This document shows positions 15,145 to 23,937 of a stretch of DNA of 36,204 nt, piece by piece. Below the pieces are notes generated by a model that worked only from the letters and a program-made list of their open reading frames with translations, was not told where the DNA came from and ran no database searches. The stretch comes from JAKAFX01 sp049965715 (GTDB taxonomy: Archaea > Thermoplasmatota > Thermoplasmata > Thermoplasmatales > Thermoplasmataceae): assembly GCA_049965715.1 (NCBI GenBank), contig JBMFWA010000014.1:1-36204 (forward strand), written 5' to 3'. The position numbers and the translations under genes are program-made. Numbering within the stretch: the stretch's first letter is position 1; each line of letters opens with the position of its first letter.

Positions 15145-16359
15145 ATGGCTGGAGATTTTGAAATAGTGGATGCAAAGGTAAGGAAGATACTTGATTCCAG
15201 GGGCAACCCAACTGTTGAGGCGGAGATCTATCTCCCGTTTGCAATGGGCAGGACGTCTGCGCCATCAGGGGCGAGCACAGGCGCAACGGAGGTTGCCTCG
15301 TTCCCCAAGAACGGGCCTGATGACTCCATAAAATTTTTCAACAGCAAGGTGAGGAGCGCTATAGTCGGCTTCAACGCAATGGATCAGCGCACCTTCGACA
15401 AACTTCTTGCTGAACTTGACGGAAGCGGCAATTTCTCCAACATGGGCGGAAACCTTTCCACTGCCCTTTCACTTGCCAATGCCAAGGCGGTTGCAGGATC
15501 CCTGGGGATACCGCTGTACGGTTACGTTGGTGGAGCGATGAAATTCAAGTTTCCGCATCCGATTGGAAATGTTCTCGGTGGCGGCAAACATTCCATGAAT
15601 GGTACGACAATACAGGAATTCCTTGTTTCTTCTCAGGGAAAAACCATCTATGAGTCCATATACACCAATTCTCTCGTCCACAAGAGAATAGGGAAACTCC
15701 TTGAGGAAAAGCTTCCAAACCAGAGCATCGGCGTCGGCGATGAAAGAGCGTGGACAGCAAACATCTCGGATGAGGACGCCATAGATATTGTCAAGAGAGC
15801 CTCAAAGGAGATATCGCAGGAGAAGAAGATCGATATTAAGATGGGGGCAGATTTTGCAGCATCATCATTCTACAAGGACGGGAAGTACCATTACAAGTCC
15901 AGGGTGCTTGACCAGGGGGAACAGGTGGATTATGCTGTGAAGCTTTCGAAGGAGCACGGGTTCTACTTCATTGAGGACCCCATGGATGAAGCCGATTTTG
16001 ATGGGTTTGCCATGATCACGAAGGAGGTTGGCAACAGATCGCTGATAGTGGGCGATGATCTCTATACGACAAATCCGGAAAGAATCAAGAAGGGAATAGA
16101 GAAGAAATCCACAAACGCAGTCCTGATAAAGGTGAACCAGATAGGCACTCTCTCCAGAACCCAGGATGCCGTCGACATGGCAACCTCTGCCGGATGGAAG
16201 ACAGTGATCTCACACAGGAGCGGTGAAACAGACGACGATTTCATTGCGCACCTGTCCATAGCTTTCGGCAGCGAGCTCATAAAGACGGGAACCATCGGCG
16301 GGGAGAGGCTGGCAAAGCTCAACGAACTGGTGAGGATCCAGGAAGACTTCCAGTCCTGA
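15145..16359 (+). CDS. eno: Enolase
   Basis: A 404-residue enolase converting 2-phosphoglycerate to phosphoenolpyruvate in glycolysis and gluconeogenesis. It has the N-terminal KVRKILDSRGNPTVEAEI, the loop SAPSGASTGATE, the metal-site segments MGADFAAS, FIEDPMDEADFDG and VGDDLYTTNP, the catalytic lysine block LIKVNQIGTLS, and SHRSGETDDDFIAHLSIA. Length is slightly below the bacterial norm, as is common in archaea. dphB follows after only 4 bp. Confidence 0.97.
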   Translation: MAGDFEIVDAKVRKILDSRGNPTVEAEIYLPFAMGRTSAPSGASTGATEVASFPKNGPDDSIKFFNSKVRSAIVGFNAMDQRTFDKLLAELDGSGNFSNMGGNLSTALSLANAKAVAGSLGIPLYGYVGGAMKFKFPHPIGNVLGGGKHSMNGTTIQEFLVSSQGKTIYESIYTNSLVHKRIGKLLEEKLPNQSIGVGDERAWTANISDEDAIDIVKRASKEISQEKKIDIKMGADFAASSFYKDGKYHYKSRVLDQGEQVDYAVKLSKEHGFYFIEDPMDEADFDGFAMITKEVGNRSLIVGDDLYTTNPERIKKGIEKKSTNAVLIKVNQIGTLSRTQDAVDMATSAGWKTVISHRSGETDDDFIAHLSIAFGSELIKTGTIGGERLAKLNELVRIQEDFQS

Positions 16360-16363
16360 TTCA

Positions 16364-17128
16364 ATGCTGAAAATCATCGGGATGGGCCTTTCCGGATCAG
16401 GGTCCATGACCATGGACGGACTGTCGGCACTGAAGAAGTGCGACATCGCTTATTTTGATTCATACACATCGATACTGCCGGGGAACGCCATCGACGAGAT
16501 ATCCACTGCCGCGGGAAAGGAAATAATTCCGGCCACACGTGACATGCTGGAGAACAGCGGCAATATACTTTTTCAATGCTCTGTCAGCGATGTATGCCTT
16601 CTGGTACCAGGCGATCCCCTTTCTGCAACGACTCATTTTGAACTGGCCCACGAGGCGATGTCCCGCGGTATAGGCGTTGAGATCATGCCAAATGCCTCCA
16701 TCATACTCTATGCCCCGCTGATTCTCGGGCTGTATGTGTACAGACTTGGCCCACCAGTTTCCCTTCCATTTGTGAGCGAAAAATTCTTCCCTCTGAGCCC
16801 GTATGAAAAGATAAGGAAGAATTTCGAAAGCGGTTTCCACACGCTTGTCCTGCTCGATCTGCATGACGGCAGGAATATGACCGTCAAGGAATCGTTCTCA
16901 ATCCTGAGGAAGATGGAGGAGAGGGTGAAGGGCGGCTTGATATCGGGTGAAAGATTCATGTGCATCGTCTCCAGAGCCGGAAGAATTGACCAGAGGATTG
17001 TCTGCGGCCAGATGGAGGAACTCGAAAATGCAGAGATGCCTGATCCTGTGAGTTTGGTTATACCGGCAGCACTCACTGACCAGGAACAGGGCTATGTCAA
17101 GAAATATATCATGAGCGATCAGAAATGA
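16364..17128 (+). CDS. dphB: Diphthine synthase
   Basis: A 254-residue SAM-dependent methyltransferase of the tetrapyrrole-methylase fold that methylates the modified histidine of elongation factor 2 during diphthamide synthesis. The N-terminal MLKIIGMGLSGSGSMT and YFDSYTS, the SAM-site LVPGDPLSATTH (80-91) and PPVSLPFVSE are family features. Length is normal. It begins 4 bp after the eno stop and is almost certainly co-transcribed with it. Confidence 0.95.
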   Translation: MLKIIGMGLSGSGSMTMDGLSALKKCDIAYFDSYTSILPGNAIDEISTAAGKEIIPATRDMLENSGNILFQCSVSDVCLLVPGDPLSATTHFELAHEAMSRGIGVEIMPNASIILYAPLILGLYVYRLGPPVSLPFVSEKFFPLSPYEKIRKNFESGFHTLVLLDLHDGRNMTVKESFSILRKMEERVKGGLISGERFMCIVSRAGRIDQRIVCGQMEELENAEMPDPVSLVIPAALTDQEQGYVKKYIMSDQK

Positions 17129-17400
17129 CTTCAACTGTGGCACAGTAAACAGCCTTTCCTATCTTAGATGTCTGGATGACGCTTCTATATCGATCCCATC
17201 CGCGGATATGGATCGTCGTAACAGATTTTAATGTTATACAACTTCCCGGAGAACGACATCAACATTATGGATTCCCCGGAAGTGCAACGATCAGTCTCAG
17301 AGAATCTGATTCCAGAATTTCCATGAATCACATCAACGGTGATCATGGCGCAATCAATCAAACTGGAAGGTTCTAACCTGTCAGGAACACCTGTAATCAG

Positions 17401-18096
17401 TTATCTGGAATCAAGGCTTAACCTGGATATGCGATGACGCCTCAGGATATGCATGATGTAGATAGCTATGAGAATGTCCAGAACTATGATTCCATAAATT
17501 TCACTTTCAGCTACAGAGGTGAATTTTATTGAGACCTCAATGATCCAGGCTATGATATTGAACACCACCATTGAAATTCCATAAACCTCTGACTTTCCAA
17601 TGATCAAAGCTGCTCCAATAATCAGGAAAGAAATCTTTCCCAGCAGGAAGAACCATTCAGCGAGAAATACGTGCGGATACATACCCTCGTGGTAAAGTCC
17701 AACTAACGCCAGAAACACACCGGAAAGGGTAAGAAATGAAAATCCCAGAATCTCTGTACGGTATGCGGATCTTCTTATCACCGATGCGGAAAAGATCACA
17801 ATCAGGCCGCCAGTTATCATTATTCCGCCATTGTATACAAAGGGATAACTGGGGTATGGATGACTGTTTGATCCGCTGGCTCGTCCGCCAAGGTCACTCA
17901 GTGCATTGACATCCACTCTGAACCAGGGATTGAAATGGATAGCAAGCAAAATCGTGAACCATGCAAACAGTATTGCCATGATCCCCAGAATGGCTGAAAC
18001 AAGATCTGTTTTGATCAAATGATCTTTCTGCCATGCATTTAATGATGTGTTATCTTCAGACGAAGCGTGGATCGATCCAGGTCCGCTACCGGTCAT
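17401..18096 (-). CDS. DUF998-like integral membrane protein
   Basis: A 231-residue protein with six hydrophobic segments after a polar N terminus. The extracytoplasmic motif VNALSDLGGRAS followed by YPFVYNGGIMITG is characteristic of the DUF998 family, whose function is unknown. It is divergent from the beta-propeller gene at 18262. I see no convincing gene in the 270 bp between dphB and this one. The ATG at 18096 has a GAGG about 8 nt upstream. Confidence 0.8.
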   Translation of the reverse strand: MTGSGPGSIHASSEDNTSLNAWQKDHLIKTDLVSAILGIMAILFAWFTILLAIHFNPWFRVDVNALSDLGGRASGSNSHPYPSYPFVYNGGIMITGGLIVIFSASVIRRSAYRTEILGFSFLTLSGVFLALVGLYHEGMYPHVFLAEWFFLLGKISFLIIGAALIIGKSEVYGISMVVFNIIAWIIEVSIKFTSVAESEIYGIIVLDILIAIYIMHILRRHRISRLSLDSR

Positions 18097-18230
18097 AACA
18101 TTGCCTCTTCAGGGATACATGTGTCCCCTTTGAATGTTTCTCACATCTCCGGGCAAAATGCGAAATTAATTGTGATCCACGCTGTATGCCTTCTGGTTCC
18201 AGACGAATCAGGCAAATCTTATATCCTCAT

Positions 18231-18240
18231 ACTTATATTC
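18231..18240 (+). promoter_or_regulatory. TATA-like box of the beta-propeller gene
   Basis: ACTTATATTC is centred 26 nt before the GTG at 18262. This favours that start, leaderless, over the distant in-frame ATG at 18067 inside the divergent gene. Confidence 0.5.
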
Positions 18241-18261
18241 TTCATTCTCCCGGGGATTAAG

Positions 18262-19392
18262 GTGGGTAGGCAGGAAGTCTCCAAAAGAAAAAAGTCACTT
18301 GCTCTTGCGGTCTTTCTTGTCGTGATTTCCGCATCAGCAATCTCAATGGTGGCGGCATATGATTTAACCCTGAAATATGATGAAATCCTGTCTTCCGGAG
18401 GGATTCCTGGAACACCATCCTCTGTAGCCTATGATCAGAACAACGGGCTTGCATATGTGTCTTCATATTATGCCAACAGGATATTTGTCGTGGATGGAAC
18501 CAATGAATCCATCGTGGGAGCCATTCCGGCAGGGATCGCGCCATCAAACGGAATCTACGACCCTGTGAACGGCTACGTCTATTTTTCCAATCAACAGGAG
18601 TCTAACTCCTCCTTTGTCTCGTCAGTTGACGTGGTTGATAGCAGTAACAATTCCCTGATCGCCCAGATTCCATTGGGCCGGTTCTCGTTTGTGAATAACA
18701 TAGTGGTAAATCAGGAAAACGGAACGGTCTTTGTAAGCGCCAACAGTATATATGAGATCAACGGAACCCATATCGTTGCAAAATATGGCAACAATGACGA
18801 TCATTATCTGCTCGCTTTGAGCCCGAATGGCAGGACCATGTACATGCTTTCTGCGATAAGCGGAATCATGTTTGTGACAAACATGACCGGTTCCGGGAAT
18901 CTCACACTGACCAGTTTGTTCAATACGGGGCAGTACGGTTCATACAATTTTTACCTTGCTCTTTTCCCAGACAGCGGAAAACTACTTCTCGGAACCAATA
19001 ATAAATTGTACGTCTTCAACTCATCAAGTCCGGAGTCGCCATTATACACGATACACATACCTAACGGTGTAAAAAGTGCATACTGTTCCCCACTGGATAA
19101 TTATCTCTATTTATCGTTCTATTCCCAGAGCGGATACATCAATGTTTATAACGTCTCCACAGGGCACTTTGCTGGTGCAATACGCATGCCATCATACCCG
19201 TCTGAAATTACCGATCTGAATGATTCCAGGATTATGGTCATTTCAGGCAGCTACCTGTATGTTCTGAGCTCGTCGCTCAATAGCTTGCAGCCCAACTACA
19301 CAATTTTCTATATTGCAGTGATCGCTGCGCTTTCATCTTCCTTCATTGCGATTATAGCTATGCGCCGGGTTATGAAGAGGACAGCCAGGTGA
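18262..19392 (+). CDS. Secreted YVTN-type beta-propeller protein with C-terminal membrane anchor
   Basis: A 376-residue protein from the GTG at 18262. The start gives a basic stretch and a hydrophobic signal (KRKKSLALAVFLVVISASAISMVAA), followed by repeated four-stranded blade units such as PSSVAYDQNNGLAYVSSYYANRIFVVDGTNESIVGAIPAG and later copies with DPVNGYVYFSN and NQENGTVFVSAN. A membrane segment near the C terminus (FYIAVIAALSSSFIAIIAM) is followed by basic residues. The exposed part has several N-x-S/T sites, as in archaeal surface glycoproteins. Surface or S-layer-associated binding is likely but no ligand can be named. An ATG at 18067 would give a poor signal and overlap the divergent gene. 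Confidence 0.8.
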   Translation: MGRQEVSKRKKSLALAVFLVVISASAISMVAAYDLTLKYDEILSSGGIPGTPSSVAYDQNNGLAYVSSYYANRIFVVDGTNESIVGAIPAGIAPSNGIYDPVNGYVYFSNQQESNSSFVSSVDVVDSSNNSLIAQIPLGRFSFVNNIVVNQENGTVFVSANSIYEINGTHIVAKYGNNDDHYLLALSPNGRTMYMLSAISGIMFVTNMTGSGNLTLTSLFNTGQYGSYNFYLALFPDSGKLLLGTNNKLYVFNSSSPESPLYTIHIPNGVKSAYCSPLDNYLYLSFYSQSGYINVYNVSTGHFAGAIRMPSYPSEITDLNDSRIMVISGSYLYVLSSSLNSLQPNYTIFYIAVIAALSSSFIAIIAMRRVMKRTAR

Positions 19393-19915
19393 TCTGAACC
19401 TGTCCCCGGCGCTCCTGACTCGACTCCTGTTCTCATCCTTAAAATCTACAGGAAGCTCAAGAATAATCAACATTGGGTCTTCTGTCCACAAGAGCGGCAG
19501 ATCTGAATTTGATTTCAAATACCCATGGAAATACAGCGCAATGAAGGCATATTCAACATCAAAACTCATGCTGACGATGTTCAGCTATTTCCTTGCAAGA
19601 AGAATCAGAGGAATGAACACAGCATCGGTCCTGGTGGAGCCAGGTTTTGTTTCCACAAATCTTGGCAGAAACAGTGGAAGCGGTATTCTGTCGGCATCGT
19701 TCAGGATCATGAAACCGTTTCAGATAAGTGCCTTCGAGGCAGCGAAGACGCCTGTGCATCTTGCAACCTTCGCAACAAATGAGGAGGTTAACGGTAAATG
19801 TTTTTCTAGGCTGAAGGAAATCAGGACCTCCGAAATTTCATACAATGAAAAACTGCAGGATGATCTCTGGAGTAGGACATCAGATACTCTGCAGTTGCCG
19901 CCAGATATCGTATAA
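19391..19915 (+). pseudogene. N-terminally truncated short-chain dehydrogenase remnant
   Basis: The frame is open from 19376 to 19915, and the readable protein resembles the C-terminal two-thirds of retinol-dehydrogenase-like SDRs: NLSPALLTRLLFSSLK (usual 'vNhL.pfLLT.LL'), SSRIINIGSSVH with the catalytic-region serines, YSTSKL with the catalytic Y-x-x-x-K, and VLVEPGFVSTNLGR. The NAD(P)-binding TGxxxGIG half is missing: the similarity begins exactly at the stop of the beta-propeller gene. The only ATG (19541) lies downstream of the serine motif. This is a deletion remnant whose frame has not yet decayed. Confidence 0.75.
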
Positions 19916-20055
19916 TTTTAACGGGTCAATATATTGATGAGTTGATTTCTGACCGATATGATATGTTGAAAAACGAAGAAAAGAAGAAAGTACCAATTTC
20001 TTATGGAGGTAACGATATTTATCCTAAAGGTTAGGGATACGGAAATTTATCTTGA

Positions 20056-20129
20056 CGCCCGAGCCGGGATTTGAACCCGGATCTGAGGCTCCGCAGGCCG
20101 CTAGGATATCCAAATTACCCCACTCGGGC
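20056..20129 (-). tRNA. tRNA-Arg(GCG)
   Basis: A 74-nt cloverleaf on the minus strand. Acceptor GCCCGAG/CTCGGGC with discriminator G, anticodon loop CTGCGGA (anticodon GCG, decoding CGC), T-arm CCGGG-TTCAAAT-CCCGG. The anticodon stem GCGGC/GCCTC has a C28-U42 mismatch, and the D-stem has G10-U25 and U13-U22, so the fold is weaker than in the other two tRNAs. The variable loop is four bases. No intron and no encoded CCA. Confidence 0.88.
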
Positions 20130-20269
20130 TGATGGTTTTCCTGTTAGTATTTGCATTCTAAAGTATTTTCGCAGTGCGTAATATCGAAATTTTACATCAG
20201 GCTGAAACGCACACCGTGTAGCATAAATTATGCGCTTTACTTTAAGTAATTATTTGAAATCATCGTTGG

Positions 20270-21499
20270 TTGAACGTATCCGAAAACAGAAGGAAAGAAC
20301 ATGTTTACCTGATCTTCACGTCCCTTGCGCACTTCGCAAATGATGGAAATTCGCTCCTTCTCACTCTGCTGATTGTCTATTACTCTGCCATACCAAGTGT
20401 GAGCATTGTGTTTGTCGGAGGGGCTGCAATAGTGTACAATATCATTTCCGGATTATTGAGTGCTCCAGTGGGCAGATGGGCGGACAGGATTGGAAGGGAC
20501 ACGGTGCTGATATCTATTGGTCTCATTCTTCAGGGTGCTGCAGTGGTTTCGTTCTCTCTGCCGTTTGTGATTGCAAGGTTCTGGATAGCAGAAATATCAG
20601 TGGGTGCCCTTCTTCTGGGTTTCGGGCAGTCGTTCTACCATCCACTCGGCGCATCAGTGCTCAAGAGCGTTTACGGTCCGTTAAGGTCTCCAGCCTACAT
20701 GGGCATAAACGGCGCATTCGGGAGCATAGGCAGGGCAGCCACGCCCGCCATTTTCGGTGTTCTCACTCTCTATGTCAGCATCTATGCCGCATTTGCATAC
20801 CTTGCCGTTTCAATAGTGGTTTTCTCCGTGCTGATCTATGCGTCCATAGGTTCCTTCAGGAGAGAGAACTTCACACAGAAAAAGCCCGCGGGGCCGAAGG
20901 CGGGAATTGAAGCAGTGCAGGAGGATGATTCGGGATCAGGGAGTTTCCTGTTCCTGCTGACAGCATCCGTCTTCCTCAGGGCGATGATGATCTCTGGAGT
21001 AACCCTGTTCATGGGGGAGTACATCTACATCATCATTCACTCTAAAGCCCTGACCTCTGAAATCCTCACATTATCCTTCATACCGCCCGTCATAGGACAG
21101 GCTTATTTCGGAAGAGTGACATCCAGGATCGGCGGCAAGAATACGACAGTGCTCACCGGCATCCTCTCCATAATATTTTTCGCCGCCTTCCTTCTTTTCA
21201 GCAACATCATCATCGAGGTTGTTTTCTATTCTCTCTTCAACCTTGTTGCATTCACCGGATTTCCAGTGCTTCTTGGATTCGTGGCACAGCAGATCAGTGG
21301 CAGGAAAAGCGGTTTTGCAAACTCCATGGTCTGGGGCGTTGGGAACACTGTCGGGGGAGCCACGGGAATAGGCGTAATCACCGCGCTTGTGCTTTATGTC
21401 TCCCTGTACAGCGCTTTCTGGGTTATGGTAATCTTCGGGCTGGCATCCCTCCCCGTCCTGATTCTCATAAGGAACAGGAAAGCTTCCGGCACATCGTGA
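20270..21499 (+). CDS. MFS transporter, fosmidomycin-resistance-like
   Basis: A 409-residue major facilitator with about 12 membrane segments. The loop between helices 2 and 3, GRWADRIGRDT, is the MFS signature. The pattern HFANDGNSLLLTLLIVYY and LGFGQSFYHPLGASVLKS resembles the Fsr group of drug efflux proteins. The central cytoplasmic loop lies around residues 203-224. The start is TTG at 20270 because no ATG precedes the first helix. A TTTAAGTAATTA stretch about 25 nt upstream suggests a leaderless transcript. The substrate is unknown. Confidence 0.85.
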   Translation: MNVSENRRKEHVYLIFTSLAHFANDGNSLLLTLLIVYYSAIPSVSIVFVGGAAIVYNIISGLLSAPVGRWADRIGRDTVLISIGLILQGAAVVSFSLPFVIARFWIAEISVGALLLGFGQSFYHPLGASVLKSVYGPLRSPAYMGINGAFGSIGRAATPAIFGVLTLYVSIYAAFAYLAVSIVVFSVLIYASIGSFRRENFTQKKPAGPKAGIEAVQEDDSGSGSFLFLLTASVFLRAMMISGVTLFMGEYIYIIIHSKALTSEILTLSFIPPVIGQAYFGRVTSRIGGKNTTVLTGILSIIFFAAFLLFSNIIIEVVFYSLFNLVAFTGFPVLLGFVAQQISGRKSGFANSMVWGVGNTVGGATGIGVITALVLYVSLYSAFWVMVIFGLASLPVLILIRNRKASGTS

Positions 21500-21565
21500 T
21501 CTGATCAGCGTCTGCAGCAGGAGAGATAAAGGGATAATTTATGTGCTGCCCGTCATGTTGATACT

Positions 21566-22387
21566 ATGAGGAAAGTTCCATTCAGCCAGGAAAAGCTTGT
21601 AGATCTGCCTGATGAATTCCACCGGATCATCAGTTTCAGCCCATCGGTGACAGAGATACTTTACGAGTTTGGCATGGAGGAGAGTATTGTGGGCGTTTCA
21701 GCATTCTGCGCGAGACCGGAGAAGGTCAGGGAGAAGAGGAGAGTTGGAAGCTACGGCTTTGCAAGACAGGAGGTGCTCAAGGAGATGGACCCTGACATTA
21801 TCATGATGATTTCTGGCTACCAGAATGACTTCTTCGAGAAGATCTCCAGGGAATTTCCGGCTTACATGTTTGAGCTCCCCCTGACCATGCTGGATGTGCT
21901 GAACCTGATAAAGAAGGTTGGAATAGTCACAAACAGGTACGAGAAAGCAAACGAACTTGTCTCAGAACTGATGGAAAAGATGCCGCCGGCAAGGAAGGGG
22001 AAAAGGCTGTCGGCATATCTTGAGATCGATCTTGGTGGCCCGGTCAGCTTCGGTGCATACAGCTATATCACAGATGCACTGAGATTCTACGGTTTCGACA
22101 GCATATTCTCACGCATGGAGAGGGAGTGGATCACACCAGATCTTTCAGACGTTAAAAGGGCAGATCCCGATGTGATAATCTACGAACCGAAGATGTATTC
22201 CAAATTCGACCGCAGCATGATCAGCGATATAATGAATGAAAGAGGATGGTCTTCCCTGAAGGCGGTGAAAAACGGGCATGTGTTCGTAACTCCGGGAAAA
22301 CTGGACTTCTTTGCTCACCATGGGCCGTCCTTCATCCGGGAGGTACTGCCATGGCTTGACGGGATATATTCAGAAATCATATCATAG
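21566..22387 (+). CDS. BtuF-like metal-receptor-fold protein without signal peptide
   Basis: A 273-residue protein of the helical-backbone metal receptor family (periplasmic binding protein class III). It shows RIISFSPSVTEILYEFGMEESIVGVS at the start, the DPDIIMMISGYQ segment, a long central helix region and GWSSLKAVKNGHVFVTPG toward the end, as in vitamin B12 and iron-siderophore receptors. There is no signal peptide or lipobox: the mature-like domain starts within 20 residues. It is therefore predicted to be cytosolic. No ABC permease or ATPase is adjacent. A GATAATTTATG box about 28 nt upstream suggests its own promoter. Confidence 0.83.
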   Translation: MRKVPFSQEKLVDLPDEFHRIISFSPSVTEILYEFGMEESIVGVSAFCARPEKVREKRRVGSYGFARQEVLKEMDPDIIMMISGYQNDFFEKISREFPAYMFELPLTMLDVLNLIKKVGIVTNRYEKANELVSELMEKMPPARKGKRLSAYLEIDLGGPVSFGAYSYITDALRFYGFDSIFSRMEREWITPDLSDVKRADPDVIIYEPKMYSKFDRSMISDIMNERGWSSLKAVKNGHVFVTPGKLDFFAHHGPSFIREVLPWLDGIYSEIIS

Positions 22388-22494
22388 GCAGATGGAGAGA
22401 CTTCCGCAAATACTCATTTTGCTGACGACACCGATCCGGGATATCATATATCAGCTGTGCAAATCTTATTTATGCCGGTCAAAATGCATGAGCC

Positions 22495-23031
22495 ATGAAG
22501 TTTGATTATAAGCGTGCCGATGAAATGAGAGAAAAGATGATTCCTTATGACAGGGTGGTGAAGCACATATCACTTCGGAAAGGCGACACCCTCCTTGACG
22601 TGGGTGCCGGAAGCGGGGAATACGCCATACGGTTTGCCAGGCTTTTTCCAGAGGCAAAAATTGTGGCACTGGATGCCGAGCCAGATTCCATAAGGATTAT
22701 TGAGAGGAAAATACGGGAAAGTGGTCTCAAGAATATCGATTTCAGGCACACGGATATCTGCGAATATGAATTTCCTGAGGAGATCACCCAGGTCTTCTTC
22801 TCGAACAGTTTTCATGACCTTGAATGCAGGGATGCGATGATGAAGAAATTCTCATCCGCAAAGTCCCTGACAGTCACGCTCATCGAATTCAAGAAGGGTA
22901 CAGCGCACGGCCCTCCGGACCACATAAGGATTGATGCGGCTGAGCTTGAATCCATGTTCAGTGCCGCAGGATACAGGCTGGTGGATCAGGACGAATTCGA
23001 CAGCCACTACCTGCATGTTTACAGGAAATAA
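22495..23031 (+). CDS. Class I SAM-dependent methyltransferase
   Basis: A 178-residue protein with motif I LDVGAGSGEYAIRFA (36-50), the acidic end of beta-2 VALDAEPDSI, and FSNSFHDLECRD at the motif IV position; the C-terminal RPA-like 'aGY.l.d' element reads AAGYRLVDQDEF. Length is that of the small UbiE/Methyltransf_25 group; the substrate cannot be told. TATTTATG about 26 nt upstream of the ATG implies a leaderless transcript. It lies 107 bp after the BtuF-like gene. Confidence 0.85.
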   Translation: MKFDYKRADEMREKMIPYDRVVKHISLRKGDTLLDVGAGSGEYAIRFARLFPEAKIVALDAEPDSIRIIERKIRESGLKNIDFRHTDICEYEFPEEITQVFFSNSFHDLECRDAMMKKFSSAKSLTVTLIEFKKGTAHGPPDHIRIDAAELESMFSAAGYRLVDQDEFDSHYLHVYRK

Positions 23032-23054
23032 CTGATGGTCCGCATCCAGACTGG

Positions 23055-23071
23055 CATGATTGTAAATCATG
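23055..23071. repeat. Perfect 17-bp inverted repeat between convergent genes
   Basis: CATGATT-GTA-AATCATG, 7-bp arms with a 3-base loop, 24 bp after the methyltransferase stop and before the convergent SDR stop. It could be a weak mRNA 3'-end hairpin. No T-run follows directly. Confidence 0.35.
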
Positions 23072-23153
23072 TGTCTTCAGATAAAATGATTCCAGAGTTA
23101 TGAAGAACTTCTCAATAACCTCTAAATTTACTATCTTATAGTACCGTGCAGGT

Positions 23154-23909
23154 TCAAAGCGAGATTCCGCCGTCCACAACGATATTTGTTCCGGTTATAT
23201 AGGATGCGCTGGACGACATAAGGAAACACGCTGCCTCTGCGATCTCTTCAGGTTTTCCCCACCGTTTGAGTATTGTTCTCTTTTCAACCTTTGCCTTGAA
23301 TTCGCTGTCGCCCCATCCGTCCCTGTTCATGTCCGTCATTATGAATCCCGGCGTGATGGAATTCACCCTGACATCAGGGCCCAGGGATTTTGCCAGCGAT
23401 CTGGTCAGGTGGATGATTGCAGCCTTGCTTGACTGGTATGCAAGCCCGTATTTATCGGATATAAAGCCTAGAACTGAGGAGATGTTGACAACAGATGATC
23501 CCCTAGATGCCTTAAGCTGCTTTGAGAGCGCCTTTGTCAGGAAGAGGACTGGATTCAGATTTGTTGCCATAACCCCCTGCCAGGACTCAAATGAGATATC
23601 ATCAAGTGTCTCCCCCTTATATATTCCGGAGTTGTTCACCAGTCCGTCAAGGTGCCCGAATTTCTCTGAGCAGTGATCAGCAAGTGCCTTTATCCCTTCC
23701 ATGGTTGAAAGATCCGCCCTGAAAATGGAAGCCCCGGATCCCAGGGAGATGCAATCGCTCAAGGTCTTCCTTGCAGACTCCTCATCATTTCTGTAATTTA
23801 TAAGGATATTTCCACCATACCCGGCAAGTTTGAGGGCAATGCTCCTGCCTATGCCCCTGCTGGCGCCTGTCACGAGATAGTTTCTGCCTCTGAAATCGTT
23901 GCCATCCAT
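23154..23909 (-). CDS. Short-chain dehydrogenase/reductase (FabG-like)
   Basis: A 251-residue classical SDR with the cofactor motif TGASRGIG near the start, NNSGIYKG, catalytic Ser in VVNISSVLG, Tyr and Lys in YQSSKAAIIHL, and INSITPGFIMTDM. The C-terminal ITGTNIVVDGG completes the fold. The cofactor appears NADP(H)-like from the following YRND..SA region, a weak inference. The substrate is unknown. The ATG at 23909 is chosen over an in-frame GTG at 23924 because a TTAATAGATA box lies about 24 nt upstream, as in the leaderless genes nearby. Confidence 0.88.
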   Translation of the reverse strand: MDGNDFRGRNYLVTGASRGIGRSIALKLAGYGGNILINYRNDEESARKTLSDCISLGSGASIFRADLSTMEGIKALADHCSEKFGHLDGLVNNSGIYKGETLDDISFESWQGVMATNLNPVLFLTKALSKQLKASRGSSVVNISSVLGFISDKYGLAYQSSKAAIIHLTRSLAKSLGPDVRVNSITPGFIMTDMNRDGWGDSEFKAKVEKRTILKRWGKPEEIAEAACFLMSSSASYITGTNIVVDGGISL

Positions 23910-23937
23910 ATGTGTTGATAGCACTTATCTATTAATA

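Noticed and set aside
17176..17376. 66-residue open frame between dphB and the DUF998 gene
   Set aside because: No start signal, no recognisable composition and no domain; left as non-coding.
23154..23909. Intact SDR as the source of the remnant at 19391
   Set aside because: The intact gene is FabG-like and the remnant is retinol-dehydrogenase-like; their motifs differ too much for a recent copy.
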